In this document: one piece after another, positions 30,402 to 40,320 of the stretch
Layout of the letters: each line of letters opens with the position of its first letter
Numbering within the stretch: the stretch's first letter is position 1
NCBI RefSeq assembly: GCF_000722545.1
Contig: NZ_JNVM01000018.1
Location: 94,673 to 158,672, forward strand
Origin: Paenibacillus tyrphae
GTDB taxonomy: Bacteria; Bacillota; Bacilli; Paenibacillales; NBRC-103111
Direction: 5' to 3'
Length of the DNA stretch: 64,000 nucleotides
Position numbers and translations under genes: made by a program
The notes under the pieces: model-generated
Databases searched by the model: none
What the model was told of the DNA's origin: nothing
The model's input: the letters and a program-made list of their open reading frames with translations, nothing else

Positions 30402-31790
30402 TTAGGTAGCATTTGATTTGAGCCGTTGCGTGATTTTCTGCTTAAACCATAATAAATCGCCCTGTGTCGGGACAGGACGCGGCATCGGGACCTTCAAGCT
30501 GAGCGGGAATTGAAACATGATGAAGCAAAATCGGACAAAGGTTGCCGCTAACAGCGCACAAGCCGCTCCCGTCAAGCCGAAGCGCGGAACCAGGATGATG
30601 AGCAGCGGAATGCTAATGGAGAGACCTATAGCTTGGAGAAGGGATACCTTTCCGGGTTTTCCCAAAGCCATGAAGGTTTGCGCCAACACCCAGACCGCAC
30701 CGCTTAATGCCGTCTCAAGAAGCAAGATCCAAATAATACCTGTCGCTTCCCTATATTTCTCGCCATACAACAAGATGAGCGCCGTCGGCGAAATAACCAT
30801 TAAAACCAAGGCAATGATGCAGGTGCCTGTCGAAGCGATCCGGAATACTTTCATCGTGAGCGAAATGGTCTCGTCCCTGCTCATGCCTGCGGCTTTAGGC
30901 AGCAGGACAATCGCAATGGCATTTTGAAAAATGCCGACCATCCGCGCAAGGCTTAAAGCGACCAAATAGAGCCCCAGGTCGGTCGGTGTCATTAACCGCA
31001 CCATTACCACCTGGTCCATGAACAAAGTGAGCGTCGCCACAATATCGATCAAGTAGGAAGAAAGACCATACGTGATCAGCCTCTTGACCGACGAGACGAT
31101 GCCTTTCAACGAAGTTTTGTACACGCGAAACAGCTGATATACGGTATAAATCCCAACCGGCACATTGGGAAGAAAATACGATAAGGCCGAGGTGAACGGC
31201 GTTAGATGGCCTGTGAGCGCCAGTCCCAACAGCATGATCAGCGTCGCGACAACAGGCAAATATCGTCTTCGGTTAAATCCCTTGAAATCTTCGCGTCCCT
31301 GCATGACGGCGTTTAAATAGTTCGTAAAAAGTACGCTTGGCGCAAAAAACATCAAAATTTGTGCCAAAACCACCGTTTCATGCGAATAAGAGCTCAGCCA
31401 GACCGGAACAAACCAGATGCCTAGCGCCGTAATGAATACGCTGGTTCCCAGATGAATCAGGCACGCGGTATAAATAAAGTTTCCGGATTCCTGCGGATTT
31501 TTCTTCATGTTGTAGATCACGGAGGTTTGCAGGCCGAGCGTAAACAATTGCCCGAGCAGCGACGGCCAGAGCATGATCGCTGATTGCTCCCCTCTCCCGA
31601 CCGGGCCTAAGAAACGGGCGCAAATGATCCCCGTTCCGAGGTTCAGAAGAACGATAAACATGCTGGTCATGATGGTTCTTATCGTATTGGCCGCGCTTGA
31701 TTTTTTACTCAACTTGTTCTGAAGACCGGTCCATAAAGGGATGAACCTTTTCAACGCTTTTTCGGGTAATATAGACATGAGCCGCGACAT
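30402..31790 (-). CDS. Wzx-type polysaccharide flippase, copy 1
   Basis: 462 residues, 12 or more membrane spans, MATE/MOP superfamily. Features: NLGTGIICARFLGPVGRGEQ near the N-terminus (flippase signature), LMTPTDLGLYLVALSLAR and LLYGEKYREATGI. It turns the lipid-linked repeat unit to the outer face of the membrane. It follows the Wzy-type copy 1 gene by 3 bp. A clear paralogue of the flippase at 36827-38221 (same N-terminal ARFLGPVGRGE / ARYLGPVGKGE block), so the operon carries two flippases. Confidence 0.9.
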   Translation of the reverse strand: MSRLMSILPEKALKRFIPLWTGLQNKLSKKSSAANTIRTIMTSMFIVLLNLGTGIICARFLGPVGRGEQSAIMLWPSLLGQLFTLGLQTSVIYNMKKNPQESGNFIYTACLIHLGTSVFITALGIWFVPVWLSSYSHETVVLAQILMFFAPSVLFTNYLNAVMQGREDFKGFNRRRYLPVVATLIMLLGLALTGHLTPFTSALSYFLPNVPVGIYTVYQLFRVYKTSLKGIVSSVKRLITYGLSSYLIDIVATLTLFMDQVVMVRLMTPTDLGLYLVALSLARMVGIFQNAIAIVLLPKAAGMSRDETISLTMKVFRIASTGTCIIALVLMVISPTALILLYGEKYREATGIIWILLLETALSGAVWVLAQTFMALGKPGKVSLLQAIGLSISIPLLIILVPRFGLTGAACALLAATFVRFCFIMFQFPLSLKVPMPRPVPTQGDLLWFKQKITQRLKSNAT

Positions 31791-31793
31791 CCT

Positions 31794-33227
31794 TTAGTCT
31801 CCTTTAGTTGATGGTTCGGAGCCATTCCAGCCCATAGCAACGCAAAACCATATCAATACGCCTAGAATGGAATTGTAGCTGTTGGAGAAAAACAAATTGG
31901 TGAATGAAGCGGTCATGACGGCAATGCCGAATCGCGTATAGCTTCTCTCCCTTAAGCCCAACCCCTGTTGACTGCACAAACTTTTGAACAAGCTCCAAAG
32001 TCCATAGCAAAAAGCGGCAGTTCCAATCAGACCGTAGGTCATCATAATACTGCCTATCCCGCTATCGAATACGCCGGTTTCTTGGCTAAGCTCGCCGCCG
32101 TTCTGCAATCGCGTGGCCGTCCCTACACCGCCCAATCCCAAGCCCTGCGGATTGCTAAGTAACATCGGCAGCAGCTGGTTGGTCAAATCCATCCTTTCGT
32201 TAAACGAATGATCGTTCTCCATATCGCCAAAAGTGGCAAACCGGTTCATCAGCTCCTGTCCTTGCGGTACAACCAGCAAGCACGCGTAAACGAACAGGAC
32301 GAAGCCGGCGAGAATGCTAAACGATTTCAAGCGGTTCATTTCTTTCGAAATCGCGATAAAGACGATTAAGGCGACGGCCGCCAGTACCCAACCCGAACGC
32401 ACCAAGGTCACAATCGAGCCCAGAGCCACTAGCATGACGCCGGCCCATCCGAGAGCCCCCCGCCATTTTTTGACCAGCAGCATCGCGGCAAGCGCCAACG
32501 AAAGATAGCTGCCCGCGGGACCCGGAGAGTTGAGCGTCGAAAATACCCGGATTTCAAATGGGTTGGGCTTGCCGATCGACGTCATTCCCGAATAATCCAT
32601 CCAAAACGCATCCCATGGAGGAACCGCAACAAATTGGATCAGCCCGTAGCAGGCGATGAAGATGGCAAGATGGACGAAGCTGATCATCCAGGTATCGCGC
32701 TCTTGAACCGTCGGACGGTAAGCAACGATATAAGGCACCCACAGTAAAGGCACAAGCGTATTGGCCAGGTCAAACAGACTGGCCGATCCGTTACGCGCAA
32801 GCCCGATAAGCAGCGCATATCCCATTGCCCCAAGCAGCCACAGCAGGCCCTTGCCCGCTTGCCCGGGAAAATCGCCCAGGGCGCGGACGATCGGGATGAC
32901 CATAAGCAGGCTGACGACGAGCGGAAGGACGCTGATCATCGACATCGAGTGGTAAGACTCCGTCAGCCAATCGTAGATTCTTCGCATTTCGGGCGCCGTG
33001 ACCCAAACAAACAGATTGTAAGGAAGAAACCACAGCGAATTATGCCATGCCAGCAGTAAAGCCGGAAAGACGACGAGCATGACGACAACCAGTTGCATCA
33101 TGGAATCGCCGCTTTTTAATCCGATGGCATAGCCTAAATAACCTGCAAGCAACCAAGACAGAATGATTTTTCCTATCCAATGGCCGTATAATTTGCCGCT
33201 TATTTTTAAGTATCCTGTTTTAAGCAA
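31794..33227 (-). CDS. Wzy/O-antigen-ligase-type polymerase, copy 1
   Basis: 477 residues, about 11 membrane spans, TTG start behind GGAGGAA. The conserved part includes FWMDYSGMTSIGKPNPFEIR, VFSTLNSPGPAGSYLSLALA, LVRSGWVLAAVALIVF and NPQGLGLGGVGTATRLQNGG, the Wzy_C/O-antigen ligase pattern with a large external loop. It polymerises or ligates repeat units outside the membrane. A full-length paralogue lies at 38218-39651, with the same RVFS(T/S)LNSPGPAG and GLG block. Confidence 0.88.
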   Translation of the reverse strand: MLKTGYLKISGKLYGHWIGKIILSWLLAGYLGYAIGLKSGDSMMQLVVVMLVVFPALLLAWHNSLWFLPYNLFVWVTAPEMRRIYDWLTESYHSMSMISVLPLVVSLLMVIPIVRALGDFPGQAGKGLLWLLGAMGYALLIGLARNGSASLFDLANTLVPLLWVPYIVAYRPTVQERDTWMISFVHLAIFIACYGLIQFVAVPPWDAFWMDYSGMTSIGKPNPFEIRVFSTLNSPGPAGSYLSLALAAMLLVKKWRGALGWAGVMLVALGSIVTLVRSGWVLAAVALIVFIAISKEMNRLKSFSILAGFVLFVYACLLVVPQGQELMNRFATFGDMENDHSFNERMDLTNQLLPMLLSNPQGLGLGGVGTATRLQNGGELSQETGVFDSGIGSIMMTYGLIGTAAFCYGLWSLFKSLCSQQGLGLRERSYTRFGIAVMTASFTNLFFSNSYNSILGVLIWFCVAMGWNGSEPSTKGD

Positions 33228-33251
33228 TTGGCCGTTCCTCCTACAGTGTCT

Positions 33252-34385
33252 TTAAGACAGCGAAACGCCAACAGACTTTCTTTGGTTCGTGCTTTCGAGA
33301 AATGCGCGGTATTTTGTTTGCAGATGCTTGTCGAACTCGCTTTTAAACCGGTCGACGCTGAATTTCTCCGCGTGCGCCCGAATCAGCTCCGGGTTCCAGG
33401 TCATGCTCTCGCACTGCCTGACGGCATCGGCCAACGAAGCCGCAGTCGGCTGCTCAAAATAGACGCCGTTGAGCGGCGGACGAATCGTATCGAGCGCTCC
33501 GCCTCCCTTATAGGCGATAACCGGACGGCCCGCAGCGTTGACTTCAAGCGGCGTAATGCCGAAATCTTCTTCCCCGGGAAAAATAAACGCCCGGCACTGC
33601 GACATCAGCTTGGCGACTTCTTCGTCCTCCAACCGGCCCAAAAATTGAACGTTGCTTTTGGCCATGCCGCGAAGCCGCTCCAGATCGGGCCCGCCGCCGA
33701 CCACGTACAGCTTGGCGCCGATTTGATTGAACGCCTCCACCGCCAGATCGATTCTTTTGTAAGGGATCAGACGCGAAACGATCAAATAAAAGTCGTCCAC
33801 CTGCTCCGAGATCCGGTAACGCTCCGTTTCGACCGGGGGGAAAATAACGCTGGACTCCCTGTTGTAGCAATGCTGAATCCGTTCTTTCACGATCGTAGAG
33901 TTTGCGATATACTCATTCACCCGGCCGGCCGTTTTCCGGTCCCAGTATTTCAAATATTTCACATAAAATCGCAGCCCGTTTTTGATGAGAGGCGAATAGG
34001 ATTCCCGCGAGATGTACGTTTCGAAATCCCACGCAAACCTCATCGGGGTATGGCAGTAGCAGAGGTGGAATGTTTCTTTCGGAACTTTGATTCCTTTCAC
34101 AAAAGCGAAGCTGGACGAGATGACGACATCGTATTCGCGAAAATCCATCTGCTGAAGAGCAATGGGATAGATTGGCAGCAGCTTCTTGAAATTGGCTTCG
34201 ACCCCGGGAATCTTTTGGGCCCATGTTGTCCGAATGTCGGCGCCCTTCAAGTCGTGCATCATTTTGTCGAAATTGCTGGCTAACGTGTAGATCGGAGCTT
34301 CGGGATACATTTGATGCAGAACGGCAACAACCCGCTCGGCTCCGCCCATCTGCGTCAACAGATCGTGAACAAGCGCTACTTTCAA
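33252..34385 (-). CDS. Glycosyltransferase family 4 (WcaI/WbaZ-like)
   Basis: 377 residues from a TTG start. GT-B fold: LVHDLLTQMGGAERVVAVLH at the N-terminus (GGAE donor loop) and, in the second half, YLIVSRLIPYKRIDLAVEAF, LYVVGGGPDLERLRGMAK, FPGEEDFGITPLEVNAAG (E-x7-E) and GRPVIAYKGGGALDTI. This group includes mannosyltransferases of capsule clusters. Located between the tandem GT4 pair and Wzy copy 1. Confidence 0.88.
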   Translation of the reverse strand: MKVALVHDLLTQMGGAERVVAVLHQMYPEAPIYTLASNFDKMMHDLKGADIRTTWAQKIPGVEANFKKLLPIYPIALQQMDFREYDVVISSSFAFVKGIKVPKETFHLCYCHTPMRFAWDFETYISRESYSPLIKNGLRFYVKYLKYWDRKTAGRVNEYIANSTIVKERIQHCYNRESSVIFPPVETERYRISEQVDDFYLIVSRLIPYKRIDLAVEAFNQIGAKLYVVGGGPDLERLRGMAKSNVQFLGRLEDEEVAKLMSQCRAFIFPGEEDFGITPLEVNAAGRPVIAYKGGGALDTIRPPLNGVYFEQPTAASLADAVRQCESMTWNPELIRAHAEKFSVDRFKSEFDKHLQTKYRAFLESTNQRKSVGVSLS

Positions 34386-34400
34386 CTCCGAAGGCCTCCT

Positions 34401-35564
34401 TTATATTTTTATTCTTCCGCTGATGACTTGAGGATAGAACGACGTAATTTTTTGAACCGTATGTTCGATCAAGAAAAGCTCCTTCACCCGGCTCATAGCC
34501 TTCTCGCCCATTTCCTTACGTTCTTCCGGATGCTCGATCATCCATTGAATGGCTTCAATTAACCGCTCCGCTTTTCCCGGCGGAATGAGCAAGCCGGTTT
34601 CTTCGTTCAGCACGATCTCTCGGGGCCCTCCCGCATTGGAAGCGATGACCGGAAGCCCGACCGCCATTCCTTCGACGATCACCTGGCCGAAAGGCTCCGG
34701 TATGACGGACGTGTGAACCAGCAAATCCGCTTGACTCATCAATTGGGAAATATCGTTCACATGTCCCAGCATCTTGACGTTAAACAAGCCGTTCTCACGG
34801 ATGTATTGGATGAGCTGCTGCTTGTAGACCGCATCCGCTTCGAACAGCGCGTCGCCGGCGATCCAAAACTCGACATTCCGCTTGGCAAAGGACTTTGCGG
34901 CTTCCAGCAAAATATGCTGTCCTTTCCAATCGGCCAGCCTGCCGACCAACAGAACGATAAAGCGGTCGTCCTTATCCTCAAGCTGCGGCTCGTTCTTCCG
35001 CCCGATTTGACCGAAGTAAGAAGGGTAGGCAATGGTTTTTTTCTTGGACGTCGCTTGCGACAAATTCAAAGTAGCCATCGTTGCATTGGAGTTGGCGATG
35101 ACGCCGTCCGGCAAATATTTCACCATCAGCTTCATAAAAAAAGCGACGATTTTTCGCAAATACGGCGCCTCGATGATGTCATGAATATGCCAAATGAGCG
35201 GTATGCCGGCCGACTTGGCGGCAACGGCACCGTAGATGGCGGATTTCAAAGAATTCGTATGAACGCAGACCACTTTTTCTTCCCTAAGCACTCTGCCAAC
35301 GGCTTTTCCGTATAAATAAGTTTTAATCGCAGAGCTGAATACTTGGAAATTAATTGTATTGCGATTTCTGTTTCTAACCTTCTCGTCCAAATGGATAATT
35401 CGAACGTCCATTCCTTTTTCTCTTAAACGTTCAGCGAGCGGTCCGTCCTCTGCCAACACGACTAACGGTTCTACGGTTTGATCAAGATTGGTTAGCAGAT
35501 TAAACAGCGCCACTTCACCGCCACTCCATCTGGCAGTATGATCCAAGTAAGCTACGCGGTACAT
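34401..35564 (-). CDS. Glycosyltransferase family 4, tandem copy 1
   Basis: 387 residues counted from MYRVAYLDHTARWSGGEVAL; the ORF starts three codons earlier, but there GGGAGG is only 3 nt from the ATG. GT-B motifs: VCVHTNSLKSAIYGAVAAKS, IVLLVGRLADWKGQHILLEA, VHTSVIPEPFGQVIVEGMA (E-x7-E) and GLPVIASNAGGPREIV. It shares most of its sequence with the next gene upstream (35621-36778), clearly a tandem duplication that has since diverged. Confidence 0.88.
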   Translation of the reverse strand: MYRVAYLDHTARWSGGEVALFNLLTNLDQTVEPLVVLAEDGPLAERLREKGMDVRIIHLDEKVRNRNRNTINFQVFSSAIKTYLYGKAVGRVLREEKVVCVHTNSLKSAIYGAVAAKSAGIPLIWHIHDIIEAPYLRKIVAFFMKLMVKYLPDGVIANSNATMATLNLSQATSKKKTIAYPSYFGQIGRKNEPQLEDKDDRFIVLLVGRLADWKGQHILLEAAKSFAKRNVEFWIAGDALFEADAVYKQQLIQYIRENGLFNVKMLGHVNDISQLMSQADLLVHTSVIPEPFGQVIVEGMAVGLPVIASNAGGPREIVLNEETGLLIPPGKAERLIEAIQWMIEHPEERKEMGEKAMSRVKELFLIEHTVQKITSFYPQVISGRIKI

Positions 35565-35620
35565 GCGACACATTAACCTCCCTTCTTACCTATAAAATTA
35601 TAATGAAAGACGACCCCACA

Positions 35621-36778
35621 TCACTGAACCTTCTGCTCCTGAATGACCATCGGATAAAATTCGGTAATCCGTTTGACGGTAGATTCGATCAAGAAATGTT
35701 CCCGCACACGCGTCATGCCCATTTCTGCCATGTGCCTTCGTTCCTCGGGATGATCGATCATCCATTGAATGGCTTCGCTCAGCAGATCCGGCTGGCCCGG
35801 CTGAATGAGCAGCCCGGTGACATGCGGCACGACGATCTCGCGCGGCCCCCCTAAATCCGAGGCGATGACCGGCAAGCCGTTCGCCATTCCTTCCACAATG
35901 ACCTGCCCGAACGGCTCCGGCATGATGGAGGTGTGGACCAACAGATCGGCTTGCTGCAGCAAGGACTGGATATGCTCGACGTGCCCAAGCATCATCACAT
36001 TCGTTAAATCGTGGTCTTCAATAAACTGTTGCAGCCGCTTTTTATAACCGTCGTTGCCGAACAACGCGTCGCCGGCCAGCCAAAACTGGACCTCCGGCTG
36101 CTCCTTGAACCGCTTCGCGGCATCGAGCAGGACATGCTGTCCTTTCCATTCGTCCAGCCGGCCTACGAGCAAAATGACAAACTGCTTCCGGTTCGGGGAT
36201 TGACCGAGCATCGATCCGATTGGGCCGTTGTACGAAGAATAGGCAACCAGCGTTTTGACGCTTTGCGCTTCGGACAGATGCAGGGAAGACATGGTCGATT
36301 TGGAATTGGCAATAATTCCGTTCGGCAGCAGCTTTGCCATGATGCGGATAAATTTGGCGATGACAGGACGGAGGTACGGCTCCGCAATGTTATCCCGAAT
36401 GTGCCAGACGAGAGGAATCATGGCGCTTTTGGCCGCGATTGCCCCATAGATGGCCGATTTCAACGAGTTCGTGTGTACGCACGATACTTTTTCCTTTTTC
36501 AGCAATTTGCCGACTTTCAATCCGTACTGGAAAAATTCAAGAACGGAGACGAATAAATGCATGTCCAGTTTGTTCCGGTTCCGGTTCCTCGTTTTATCTT
36601 TGAGCAGCATGACTCTAACGTCGATACCTTTTTCCCGCAGCTTTTCGGCCAGCGGTCCTTCCTCGGCAAGAATAACCAAAGGATGGACCGTTGAGTCCAT
36701 ATTCGTAAGAAGGTTATACAGCGCGACTTCTCCTCCACTCCACCTGGCCGTATGATCCAAATAGGCAACCCGAAGCAT
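35621..36778 (-). CDS. Glycosyltransferase family 4, tandem copy 2
   Basis: 385 residues, starting MLRVAYLDHTARWSGGEVAL. Same blocks as its neighbour: VSCVHTNSLKSAIYGAIAAK, VILLVGRLDEWKGQHVLLDA, VHTSIMPEPFGQVIVEGMAN and GLPVIASDLGGPREIVVPHV. ATG preceded by GAAAGGATGG. The two copies probably act on related acceptors, one per repeat-unit type or two successive residues; that is inference. Confidence 0.88.
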   Translation of the reverse strand: MLRVAYLDHTARWSGGEVALYNLLTNMDSTVHPLVILAEEGPLAEKLREKGIDVRVMLLKDKTRNRNRNKLDMHLFVSVLEFFQYGLKVGKLLKKEKVSCVHTNSLKSAIYGAIAAKSAMIPLVWHIRDNIAEPYLRPVIAKFIRIMAKLLPNGIIANSKSTMSSLHLSEAQSVKTLVAYSSYNGPIGSMLGQSPNRKQFVILLVGRLDEWKGQHVLLDAAKRFKEQPEVQFWLAGDALFGNDGYKKRLQQFIEDHDLTNVMMLGHVEHIQSLLQQADLLVHTSIMPEPFGQVIVEGMANGLPVIASDLGGPREIVVPHVTGLLIQPGQPDLLSEAIQWMIDHPEERRHMAEMGMTRVREHFLIESTVKRITEFYPMVIQEQKVQ

Positions 36779-36826
36779 GGCAATTTTTCCATCCTTTCTC
36801 CAGTAATACCACTCCTCTTGAGACCT

Positions 36827-38221
36827 TCACGCATCATTTGTTTGTTTCGTTACGTGGCTTCCCAGATTCACTTGGCGCAACAACCATCGGATATCGTCAC
36901 GAGTGATGAGCAGGCGTGGAATTGTAGTTTTTAATGTAAACTTGTATTGACTCAATATGAATATAAAGCGAATGCAGGTTGCGGTAAGCAGCGATATTCC
37001 CGTAAACAGCAAGCCATATCTGGGAACAAGCATCACCATAAGCACAAGGCTCACGGAAAGACCGATCACTTGTTGAATCGAGCAAATGCCGGGTTTTCCG
37101 ACGGACATAAACGCTTGCGACAAGATTAACGTTCCGCCTCCGATGACAACCTCCAGCAGCAGAATCCGAAATATGCTGACCGCTTCGTAATACTGCGAGC
37201 CGTACAACAAATTCAATACCAAAGGTCCGACAAACATAAAAAGAATCGCTACGATCAGGGTGACGAATACGCTGATGCGGAACACTTTTTTGACGAGCTC
37301 AATCGCTTCCTCCTTTTGGAGGCCCGACGCTTTGGGGAATACGACCAAGGCCAACGAGGTTTGAATCACATTGACCACTTTGGCCAGACTGACCGCGACC
37401 AGATACAGCCCCAGATTAGAGGGGGACAGAAGCATGATGACGACGACCTGATCCATATACATGATCAACGTGCCCATCACATCTACGCCGGAAGACCGGA
37501 GGCTGTAGGAAACAAGATGGCTGACGGACTGCTTCATCTGTTTCAAGCGAGGAAGATACCGCCATAGCAACCGTACCGTCAGCCCCAAGGTAATGGGAAT
37601 GGTCGGCAGCGCATAAGCAACAGCTCCGCTGATGGGCGTCAGCTTATTCGTGAAAATTAATACGAGAAGGATCAGCACAGTCCCGATATGGGGTAAAATA
37701 CGCAATTTATTAAAAAGTGTAAATTCCCCCCTAGCCTGCAAAACCGAGTTGTTGATATATTCTAAAAGCAATACGGGCGAAGCCAACATAAACCATTGTG
37801 CGTATCGAACCACTTCCGGAGAATAGCCGTGCAGCCAATAAGGGATACCGATGAAGCCTATCAGCAAAGCCGCACAGCCGGTCACCAGACATAACAGTAC
37901 TCCCGCTACGTACAGCCCGGGGGAATCCTCCTGGCGCTTCTTCAAATTAAACAACAGCGCGGAGGGAATCCCCAGCATGAGCATGCCGGCCAAAAAAATA
38001 AACCAGAGCGTCATCGCGGAAAGCTCGCCTTTGCCGACCGGACCGAGATATCTGGCCGTCAGGATTCCGGTGATCAAGTTCAATAGAAAGATCAGCATGG
38101 TCACGGTCACCGTGCTGATCGAGCTGGCCGTACTATCTTTTCTGGTAAACAGGCTTTTGACTAAGCCGTATACGTTGGAAATATCCAATCCCTTGCGAAA
38201 CAAGGACATGAAACTGTTCAT
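36827..38221 (-). CDS. Wzx-type polysaccharide flippase, copy 2
   Basis: 464 residues, about 12 to 14 membrane spans. Begins MNSFMSLFRKGLDISNVYG; the block ILTARYLGPVGKGELSAMTL is the MOP flippase signature, and VVIMLLSPSNLGLYLVAVSL and LLYGSQYYEAVSIFRI match copy 1. Start overlaps the Wzy copy 2 stop by 4 bp (ATGA), and GAGGAG precedes it. Together with Wzy copy 2 it forms a second translocation/polymerisation pair. Confidence 0.9.
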   Translation of the reverse strand: MNSFMSLFRKGLDISNVYGLVKSLFTRKDSTASSISTVTVTMLIFLLNLITGILTARYLGPVGKGELSAMTLWFIFLAGMLMLGIPSALLFNLKKRQEDSPGLYVAGVLLCLVTGCAALLIGFIGIPYWLHGYSPEVVRYAQWFMLASPVLLLEYINNSVLQARGEFTLFNKLRILPHIGTVLILLVLIFTNKLTPISGAVAYALPTIPITLGLTVRLLWRYLPRLKQMKQSVSHLVSYSLRSSGVDVMGTLIMYMDQVVVIMLLSPSNLGLYLVAVSLAKVVNVIQTSLALVVFPKASGLQKEEAIELVKKVFRISVFVTLIVAILFMFVGPLVLNLLYGSQYYEAVSIFRILLLEVVIGGGTLILSQAFMSVGKPGICSIQQVIGLSVSLVLMVMLVPRYGLLFTGISLLTATCIRFIFILSQYKFTLKTTIPRLLITRDDIRWLLRQVNLGSHVTKQTNDA

Positions 38222-39651
38222 TTTCTCTCCTCAATTCGTTCGATAGCCGGAAGAGGCTTCATCCCTAAAGCGGCGACAAACCATACAATGGCTGCTCCAA
38301 TCCCTGACATTCTATTTTCGAATGTTAAGTAGCATACGGCACTGACCAAGACGCAAAGCGCCAGTCGAACGTATTTTTGATCGGCTTGACCGGCTGTTTT
38401 GTGCAATCGGAACAACTGTTTCGCATACAGCCAGATGGCTCTAAAAAATACAACGGCGCCAAAAATTCCGAAGGTCAAAAACAAAGCGAAAAAGCCGTTG
38501 TCAAAGTTTCCATACTGCCCCAATTGTCCGCCATTTTCCAATTTCGTCCCTGTTCCTACGCTGCCCAATCCTTCGCCGAACGGATTCCCAAGCAGCTTGG
38601 GAATCATATTTACCGTGAATTCCATCCGGTCGTTATACGAATAGTCGTCATTGATATTGCCGAGCGATTGGAACCGTTCGACCAATTTGTCCCCGCCTGG
38701 AACGACCGGGATAAGACCAACGCCCAATAGGGCAATCGCACAGATCAGCAATAAGCCTTGCGCGCGTCGTTTGGCATTGCTCAGCATCAGGTAGAGCAAG
38801 ATCGCCAACACCATCGTCACCCAGGACGCTCTAACCAACGTAATGATTAATCCCAAAGCCATCACAGGCACGCCAAGCCACCCCATGAAGCCCCGCCACT
38901 CTTTCTCGACCAGCATGGCCAACAAAGCAACGGACATAAACATGCCCGCCGGACCCGGCGAGTTCAAGGAAGAAAAGACGCGGATTTCGTAAGGCAGAGG
39001 CAGCCCGTTTGTCGACATTTCCACTTCGTTCATCCAAAAAGCGTCCCAAGGCGGAACGACAAAAAATTGAATGATGCCGTAAACGGCCACAAGCAAAGCG
39101 ATATTCACATACGATTTCATCCACAAACGGCGCTCCGCGTGTCCGTGGGAGCGGAGCTCGGCATACACTAAAAACAGCAGAGGGACAATATAATTCGCAA
39201 AATCGAACAGGCTGGCAAACCCGTTCCGTATCATCCCGACCGCAAGCCCGTAAATTAAGGCGATTAAAAACAAGATCAGTACATTGCGGATAACGGGCGT
39301 CATCTCCCAGCGTCTCCGCAGAATCGGGATGACGACCGACAACGTGACCAGCAGCGGCAATACGCTAAACAAAGAAACCGGATGATATTCGTTGTGGTAC
39401 CACTCGAACAACCTGCGTATTTCCGGGTTAACCGCCCATACGAACAAGATATAAGGGATTAACCACTTCGAATCGGTCTCCGCCAAAATCAGGGCCGGAA
39501 AAAACACGGATAGGATGATCGTTAATTGAACGGCCAGTTGCTTCTCAAGGATCGAGCAAAAAAAGCCGACACCTACCGAAACGATGAAGGCGAGCCACAT
39601 CCACGCCGGAATATGCAACCATCCCGCGTTCTTTTGCATAGGTATCTTCAT
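38218..39651 (-). CDS. Wzy/O-antigen-ligase-type polymerase, copy 2
   Basis: 477 residues, exactly the length of copy 1, with about 11 membrane spans. Shared blocks: WHSLW/TDSKWLIPYILFVWAV region, FWMNEVEMSTNGLPLPYEIR, VFSSLNSPGPAGMFMSVALL, LVRASWVTMVLAILLY and NPFGEGLGSVGTGTKLENGG. Ribosome site AAAAGGAG. First membrane gene after the Wzz/BY-kinase pair. Copies 1 and 2 and their flippases imply duplication of a two-gene wzy-wzx block. Confidence 0.88.
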   Translation of the reverse strand: MKIPMQKNAGWLHIPAWMWLAFIVSVGVGFFCSILEKQLAVQLTIILSVFFPALILAETDSKWLIPYILFVWAVNPEIRRLFEWYHNEYHPVSLFSVLPLLVTLSVVIPILRRRWEMTPVIRNVLILFLIALIYGLAVGMIRNGFASLFDFANYIVPLLFLVYAELRSHGHAERRLWMKSYVNIALLVAVYGIIQFFVVPPWDAFWMNEVEMSTNGLPLPYEIRVFSSLNSPGPAGMFMSVALLAMLVEKEWRGFMGWLGVPVMALGLIITLVRASWVTMVLAILLYLMLSNAKRRAQGLLLICAIALLGVGLIPVVPGGDKLVERFQSLGNINDDYSYNDRMEFTVNMIPKLLGNPFGEGLGSVGTGTKLENGGQLGQYGNFDNGFFALFLTFGIFGAVVFFRAIWLYAKQLFRLHKTAGQADQKYVRLALCVLVSAVCYLTFENRMSGIGAAIVWFVAALGMKPLPAIERIEERK

Positions 39652-39672
39652 ACTGCTCCTTTTAAAACGTAT

Positions 39673-40320
39673 CTACGTTTCTGATTCCATAAACACAAAT
39701 CCGATTAAACGAGCGTTCACTTGCTCGTGGTTTTTCTTCCATTTTCGCACTTCGTCCAATTTCACGGTTTTATGCTTTACGGCAAGCACCACGCCGTCAC
39801 ACTGGGCCGCCAGCATCAAGCTGTCCGTCGTCCACTCCGCAGCGGGCGAATCGATAAATACGAGGTCGTATTCGCCCGCGAGCTGACGCAAGGTCAGCCC
39901 CAGCGTTTCCGAGGCCAGCAGCTCCGTCGGATGCAATCCCGTAACTTCTCCCGCCGGAAGGACACTAAGCCCCTCGACATGGGTACGCACGACGGCATTT
40001 TTCAACGCCAGTTGTTCCGTCAAAAGGTTGGAAAGCCCTTCTTCGTTGGAGATGTGAAAATAGTGGTGCTGAACCGGTTCGCGAAGGTTGGCGTCGATCA
40101 GCAGGACCTGCTTGCCCGCTTGGGCGAAGGAGACGGCCAAGTTAGCCGTCAACTGCGATTTCCCTTCCCTGGGCTTAATTGAAGAAATCAAGATGATGTT
40201 CTTGGCTTCATTCGTGCGAAACGAATATTCCAGCTTCGTACGAATGGACTTGTAATCTTCGGAGGCTTGCGCCTTCGGATTTGTTAGCGTAATTAAAGCG
40301 GTATTAACTGAGCTTGGCAT
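39673..40320 (-). CDS. BY-kinase-type (CpsD/CapB-like) ATPase with altered Walker A and no Tyr tail
   Basis: 215 residues from ATG 40320. ParA/MinD-like fold of bacterial tyrosine kinases: Walker A SSIKPREGKSQLTANLA, where the family has PGEGKST, so the first Gly is Arg and the Thr is Gln; Walker A' LLIDANLREP, where the family has DADLRRP; Walker B LVFIDSPAAEWTTDS. The usual C-terminal Tyr cluster is absent: the protein ends GFVFMESET. It overlaps the Wzz-type gene by 17 bp. It probably controls polymer length with the modulator, but may be a weak or non-autophosphorylating kinase. Confidence 0.85.
   Translation of the reverse strand: MPSSVNTALITLTNPKAQASEDYKSIRTKLEYSFRTNEAKNIILISSIKPREGKSQLTANLAVSFAQAGKQVLLIDANLREPVQHHYFHISNEEGLSNLLTEQLALKNAVVRTHVEGLSVLPAGEVTGLHPTELLASETLGLTLRQLAGEYDLVFIDSPAAEWTTDSLMLAAQCDGVVLAVKHKTVKLDEVRKWKKNHEQVNARLIGFVFMESET

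Noticed and set aside
33228..34283. 351-codon plus-strand ORF
   Set aside because: Antisense to a well-supported GT4 gene in the EPS operon.
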